DNA from: JAXLRU01 sp046330935
GTDB taxonomy: Bacteria; Actinomycetota; Actinomycetes; Actinomycetales; Kineosporiaceae
DNA: 64,000 nt
Assembly (NCBI GenBank): GCA_046330935.1
Contig: JAXLRU010000004.1
Span: forward strand, 62,001 to 126,000
Reading direction: 5' to 3'
The position numbers and the translations under genes are program-made. Below are positions 60,883-64,000 of the stretch, piece by piece; position 1 is the stretch's first letter; each line of letters begins with the position of its first letter. The notes beneath the pieces are model-generated. The model saw only the letters and a program-made list of their open reading frames with translations, was not told where the DNA came from and ran no database searches.

Positions 60883-61857
60883 TCAGGCCTCAGCGGTGGT
60901 CAGGCGGAACGCCTCGGCGGAGGCGAAACGGTCGAGGTCGTCGCGACGGCCGCCGCGACCCGCGGCCGCGTCGGCGGCGGCCTGTGCGATCAGGGCGTCG
61001 AAGGTCTCGACCCACCCCGGTGCGCGGCGGGTGATGTTGGCCCGCCAGGGGTCCACCCACACCTTCTCGAACTGGGCGACGACGCGCGCGGTGTCGAGGC
61101 CCATGGCGCGGGCGAAGAGCTCCTTGTTGCGGCGCATGTAGTAGACGTAGGCGACCGTGGGGAGGTCGCCGCTGGACCGCTTGTGGTGCACCGCCCGGGC
61201 GCGGGGGTCGGCGAGCAGACGCCATCCCGCCGCCTTGACCCGCTGGCAGTAGTCGGTCTCCTCGAAGTAGAGGAAGTAGTCCTCGGGGATCGTGCCCACG
61301 GTGCGCACGACGTCGGCCCGGACGAGCATGCAGGCGCCGGTGACGTACCCGACGTCGCGGGGGCCGGTCACCGGGACGTCGGCCTCCAGCCGGCCGTCGT
61401 GCAGGTGGCTGGTGGCGCCGTCCTTGGCGCGGTCGAAGATGCCGCCGTCGAACCAGATCTTGCTGGGGGTGGTGCCGCCGTGGACGATGCGCGGACCGAT
61501 CACGCCGGCGTCCTTGATCGCGTGGGCGGTCGCGAGCAGGCCCTCGAGCGTCTCGGGCTCGACGCGCAGGTCGGGGTTGACCAGCCACACGTACTCGGGG
61601 CGGCGCTGCATGGCCATCCGGATGCCGACGTTGTTGCCCGCCGCGTACCCGAGGTTGCCGCCGGTCGCCACGACCTCGACCCGCTCGGGGACGGCGGCCC
61701 GCAGCGCGTCGTGCTCGGGGCCCGGGGCCTCGTTGTCGACCACGATGATGCGCTGGTCGAGCACGGTCGAGCCCATCAGGGCGCGCACGCAGGCCACGGT
61801 GTCGTCGATCCCCCGGTAGTTCAGGACGACAGTCGCCACGTGGGGCTCGGGCAGCAT
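60883..61857 (-). CDS. Family 2 (rhamnosyltransferase-type) glycosyltransferase
   Basis: 324 residues from an ATG with GGGAGG 8 bases upstream. VATVVLNYRGIDDTVACVRA, VVDNEAPG, GGNLGYAAGNNVGIRMAMQR and WLVNPDLRVEP, with LYFEETDYCQRVKAAGWRLL, are the WbbL/rhamnosyltransferase pattern. It is first in the operon GT2-GT4-RgpF-GT2x2. Confidence 0.9.
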   Translation of the reverse strand: MLPEPHVATVVLNYRGIDDTVACVRALMGSTVLDQRIIVVDNEAPGPEHDALRAAVPERVEVVATGGNLGYAAGNNVGIRMAMQRRPEYVWLVNPDLRVEPETLEGLLATAHAIKDAGVIGPRIVHGGTTPSKIWFDGGIFDRAKDGATSHLHDGRLEADVPVTGPRDVGYVTGACMLVRADVVRTVGTIPEDYFLYFEETDYCQRVKAAGWRLLADPRARAVHHKRSSGDLPTVAYVYYMRRNKELFARAMGLDTARVVAQFEKVWVDPWRANITRRAPGWVETFDALIAQAAADAAAGRGGRRDDLDRFASAEAFRLTTAEA

Positions 61858-62018
61858 CCGTCACCTCCCTCGTGGGTGCGCCGCATGTCCGGACCGGGGC
61901 CAGACTACCCGGCGTCACGCCGCCCACCCGTCGGGCCTGTGGACGACGAGGCCGCCCGCCGGGCGCCCCCGGGACGATCGCCACGGGCGCGCCCGCCGTC
62001 CCGGGTTACGGTCGGGGG

Positions 62019-62918
62019 GTGTCCGAACAGGGGGACGAGCCGCCCGTGCGCGCGCTCGCCGAAGAGCTGCGCACCCGCCGTCGGGGCGAGTCCGGCGGCC
62101 CCGAGCTGCGCGGGGACTGCGCGCGCTGCCAGGCGCTGTGCTGCGTCGTGTGGGAGTTCGAGGCGTCCGCCGACTTCGCCGAGGCCAAGCCGGCGGGGAC
62201 GCCGTGCCGCCACCTCGACGTCCGGTTGGCCTGCTCCCAGCACGAGCGCCTGCCCGAGGTGGGCTACCGCGGGTGCGTCGCCTACGACTGCTTCGGGGCG
62301 GGGCAGGCGGTCGTGCAGCGGGTCCACGCGGGGCAGGACTGGCGGGGCGATGCCACCGTCCTCGCCGCGATGACCCGGTCCTTCCGCGTGCTGGAGCAAC
62401 TGCACGAGGTGCTGCTGTACCTGCGCCAGGCGATCGCCGCCCCGGGGGCCCGCGCCCTGCGGCCCCGGCTGCAGGCGCTCGCGGAGCACACGCAGCGCGT
62501 GGCGGCGGGCGGCCCCGAGCAGCTCGCTGCGTTCGACCTCGACGCCCATCGCGGCGAGGTGAACCAGCTGCTGCTCGCGGCGAGCGAGCGCGCCCGCGGG
62601 GTGGGATCGGCGGGCGGGGGCGGCCGGCGGCTGCGCCGCGCGGAGCTGTTCGGCGCCGATCTGCGGGGGGCCGACCTGCGCCGGGCCGACCTGCGCGGGG
62701 CGCAGCTGATCGGTGCGGACCTGCGGGGGGCCGACCTGCGCGGGGCCGACGTCATCGGTGCGGACCTGCGCGGCGCCGACCTGCGCGGGGCCGACCTGCG
62801 CGACGTCCTGTTCCTCACCCCGGCCCAGCTGGGCGCGGCCCGCGGTGACGCCACGACCCTGCTGGCGGCGCCCCACGAGGCGCCGCGGCACTGGCGGCCG
62901 GCGGCACCGGTCATCTGA
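62019..62918 (+). CDS. Cysteine-cluster protein with C-terminal pentapeptide repeats
   Basis: 299 residues from a GTG that follows TACGGT (62007-62012) by exactly 6 bases. The N-terminal half holds eight cysteines, including CxxCxxxCC at 34-42, then C63, C72, C86 and C91, a YkgJ-like metal or Fe-S pattern. A helical middle (100-195) leads to about 12 pentapeptide repeats (A(D/E)LRG type, roughly 208-270), which fold into a right-handed square helix. The fused role is unknown. It is transcribed toward ureF but ends 50 bases before it. Confidence 0.82.
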   Translation: MSEQGDEPPVRALAEELRTRRRGESGGPELRGDCARCQALCCVVWEFEASADFAEAKPAGTPCRHLDVRLACSQHERLPEVGYRGCVAYDCFGAGQAVVQRVHAGQDWRGDATVLAAMTRSFRVLEQLHEVLLYLRQAIAAPGARALRPRLQALAEHTQRVAAGGPEQLAAFDLDAHRGEVNQLLLAASERARGVGSAGGGGRRLRRAELFGADLRGADLRRADLRGAQLIGADLRGADLRGADVIGADLRGADLRGADLRDVLFLTPAQLGAARGDATTLLAAPHEAPRHWRPAAPVI

Positions 62919-62968
62919 CCGGTACTGTCGGAACCTGCGCGAAACATGCCCCGCCTACCCTGCCCGGC

Positions 62969-63664
62969 ATGAGCGCACCCGGCTTCGCCTCTCCCGCGAC
63001 CGCCGCGCTGCTCGCCCTCGCCGACCAGCGCCTTCCCTCGGGCGGACACGTCCACTCCGGCGGCATCGAGCAGGCGGTGACGCAACGCTGGGTGCACGAC
63101 GCCGCGACCCTCGCGGCCTTCCTGCAGCGCCGGGTGCGCACGGCGGGGCTCGTCGCCGCCGGGCTGGCGGCCGCCGCCACGTCCGTGGCCGACGCCGGGG
63201 AGGCGTCCCTGCTGGACGCCGAGGCCGACGCCCGCACCCCCGCCCCCGCCCACCGCGAGGCCTCCCGCGCCCAGGGTCGGGGGCTGCTGCGCACGGCCCG
63301 CGCGGCCTGGGCCGCCCCGCACGCCGGGCTCGCCTGGACCGATGTCGGCGCGCGCCCGCACCACCCCGTGGTGCTCGGCTGCGCGGCCCGCGCCTGCGGG
63401 GTCGACGCCGAGGGCGCCGCGCTCGTGGCCGCCTACCTGGCCGTGACGGGCCCGGCGACGTCGGCGCAGCGGCTGCTGGGCCTGGACCCGGTGGCGGTCG
63501 CCGTCGTCACGCTGGAGCTGTCGGCCGACGTCGCCGACGTCGCCCGCGAGGCGGCCTCCTGCGCCGCCGGGGGCCTGCGCGACCTGCCCGACCCCGGCGA
63601 CCCCCTGCTCGACGTCCTCGCGCAGCGCCACGCCCTTCGCGGGGACCGCCTGTTCGCCAGCTGA
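62969..63664 (+). CDS. ureF: Urease accessory protein UreF
   Basis: 231 residues. LALADQRLPSGGHVHSGGIE and the all-alpha body with AYLAVTGPATSAQRLLGLDP are UreF features. It forms the UreD-UreF-UreG complex that loads nickel and carbamylates the UreC lysine. TACCCT lies 7 bases before the ATG, so it probably has its own promoter rather than depending on ureABC. Confidence 0.93.
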   Translation: MSAPGFASPATAALLALADQRLPSGGHVHSGGIEQAVTQRWVHDAATLAAFLQRRVRTAGLVAAGLAAAATSVADAGEASLLDAEADARTPAPAHREASRAQGRGLLRTARAAWAAPHAGLAWTDVGARPHHPVVLGCAARACGVDAEGAALVAAYLAVTGPATSAQRLLGLDPVAVAVVTLELSADVADVAREAASCAAGGLRDLPDPGDPLLDVLAQRHALRGDRLFAS

Positions 63665-63698
63665 GCACCCGATCGACCACGAGCCCGGAGGAGACCGC

Positions 63699-64000
63699 AT
63701 GGGCGGCAACCACGCGCATGACCCGTTCGAGCACCTTGCCCACGAGCGGGCGCACGAGCGGGCCCACGAGCACACCCCCGCGCCGCTGCGCGTGGGGATC
63801 GGCGGGCCGGTCGGCTCGGGCAAGACGGCGCTGGTGGCGGCGCTGTGCCGCACCCTCGGCGGGCAGCTGAGCCTGGGCGTGGTGACCAACGACATCTACA
63901 CGACGGAGGACGCCGACTTCCTCCGCCGCAACGCGGTCCTGCCCACCGAGCGGATCGCGGCGGTGCAGACGGGCTGCTGTCCCCACACGGCGATCCGCGA
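63699..64000 (+). CDS. ureG: Urease accessory GTPase UreG, cut by window end
   Basis: About 100 residues are visible. GGAGGAG lies 5 bases before the ATG. A His-rich lead (HAHDPFEHLAHERAHERAHE) precedes the P-loop GIGGPVGSGKTAL and the VTNDIYTTEDADFLRRN and CCPHTAIR motifs that bind nickel and GTP. The His stretch may store nickel, which could make up for the missing UreE. The C-terminal part lies beyond the window. Confidence 0.95.
   Translation, partial: MGGNHAHDPFEHLAHERAHERAHEHTPAPLRVGIGGPVGSGKTALVAALCRTLGGQLSLGVVTNDIYTTEDADFLRRNAVLPTERIAAVQTGCCPHTAIR

Overview
The window is very GC-rich chromosomal DNA from an actinomycete. Mycothiol synthase (MshD), an orphan GlnR regulator, an RsiG-type anti-sigma factor, an HbhA-like protein, a DUF2516 protein, a MutT1-type protein next to ppk, twin-arginine export signals and many leaderless genes all fit Actinomycetia. 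A member of the Kineosporiales or Micrococcales is possible, but I cannot fix the genus. I saw no rRNA, tRNA, CRISPR array, insertion sequence or prophage.

Layout. Positions 1-6.7 kb: a truncated propeller-like protein, an extensin-like Tat protein, a macrodomain/dtd pair, a c-di-GMP-binding RsiG homologue, the DUF2516-hbhA-XRE block known from mycobacteria, and ygfZ. Positions 6.3-10.3 kb: a redox and metal cluster (Fur, nitrobindin, DsrE, DUF4395, membrane thioredoxin), a membrane protein and a hydrolase. Positions 10.5-29.0 kb: a nitrogen/phosphate core with glnR, a secreted 5'-nucleotidase, mshD, a cutinase, ppk1 with a mutT1-like gene, a PHO box and pstSCAB, two related PH-like membrane proteins (one frame-disrupted), a PiT transporter with its PhoU-like partner, and a metallophosphoesterase. 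Positions 29-32.5 kb: a GlsB protein, an orphan modA with a ModE-like regulator, and small proteins. Positions 32.5-36.4 kb: a heptose module (HldE, GT2, GT9). Positions 36.4-40.2 kb: a more irregular stretch with a LexA-box gene, an ECF sigma factor with a membrane partner, a frame-disrupted gene, and two GNAT proteins.

Positions 40.5-64 kb are a urea-use region: urtABCDE, an FNT channel and ureABC. The urease accessory genes ureF and ureG (cut by the window end) lie about 12.4 kb beyond ureC. Between them sit a Phd/VapC toxin-antitoxin pair, a 1006-residue secreted glucose/sorbosone-dehydrogenase-like protein, a GNAT protein, and a cell-surface glycan operon (GT2, GT4, RgpF, double-GT2). 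ureE is not between ureC and ureG.

How it fits together: GlnR, encoded at 10.6 kb, probably controls urea capture and hydrolysis. A perfect GlnR box lies just upstream of the ureABC -10 element, and a GAAAC half-site sits at the same spacing before urtA. PhoP probably controls pstSCAB through a textbook PHO box. Several genes begin about six bases after a TANNNT element with no Shine-Dalgarno, so leaderless translation is common here.
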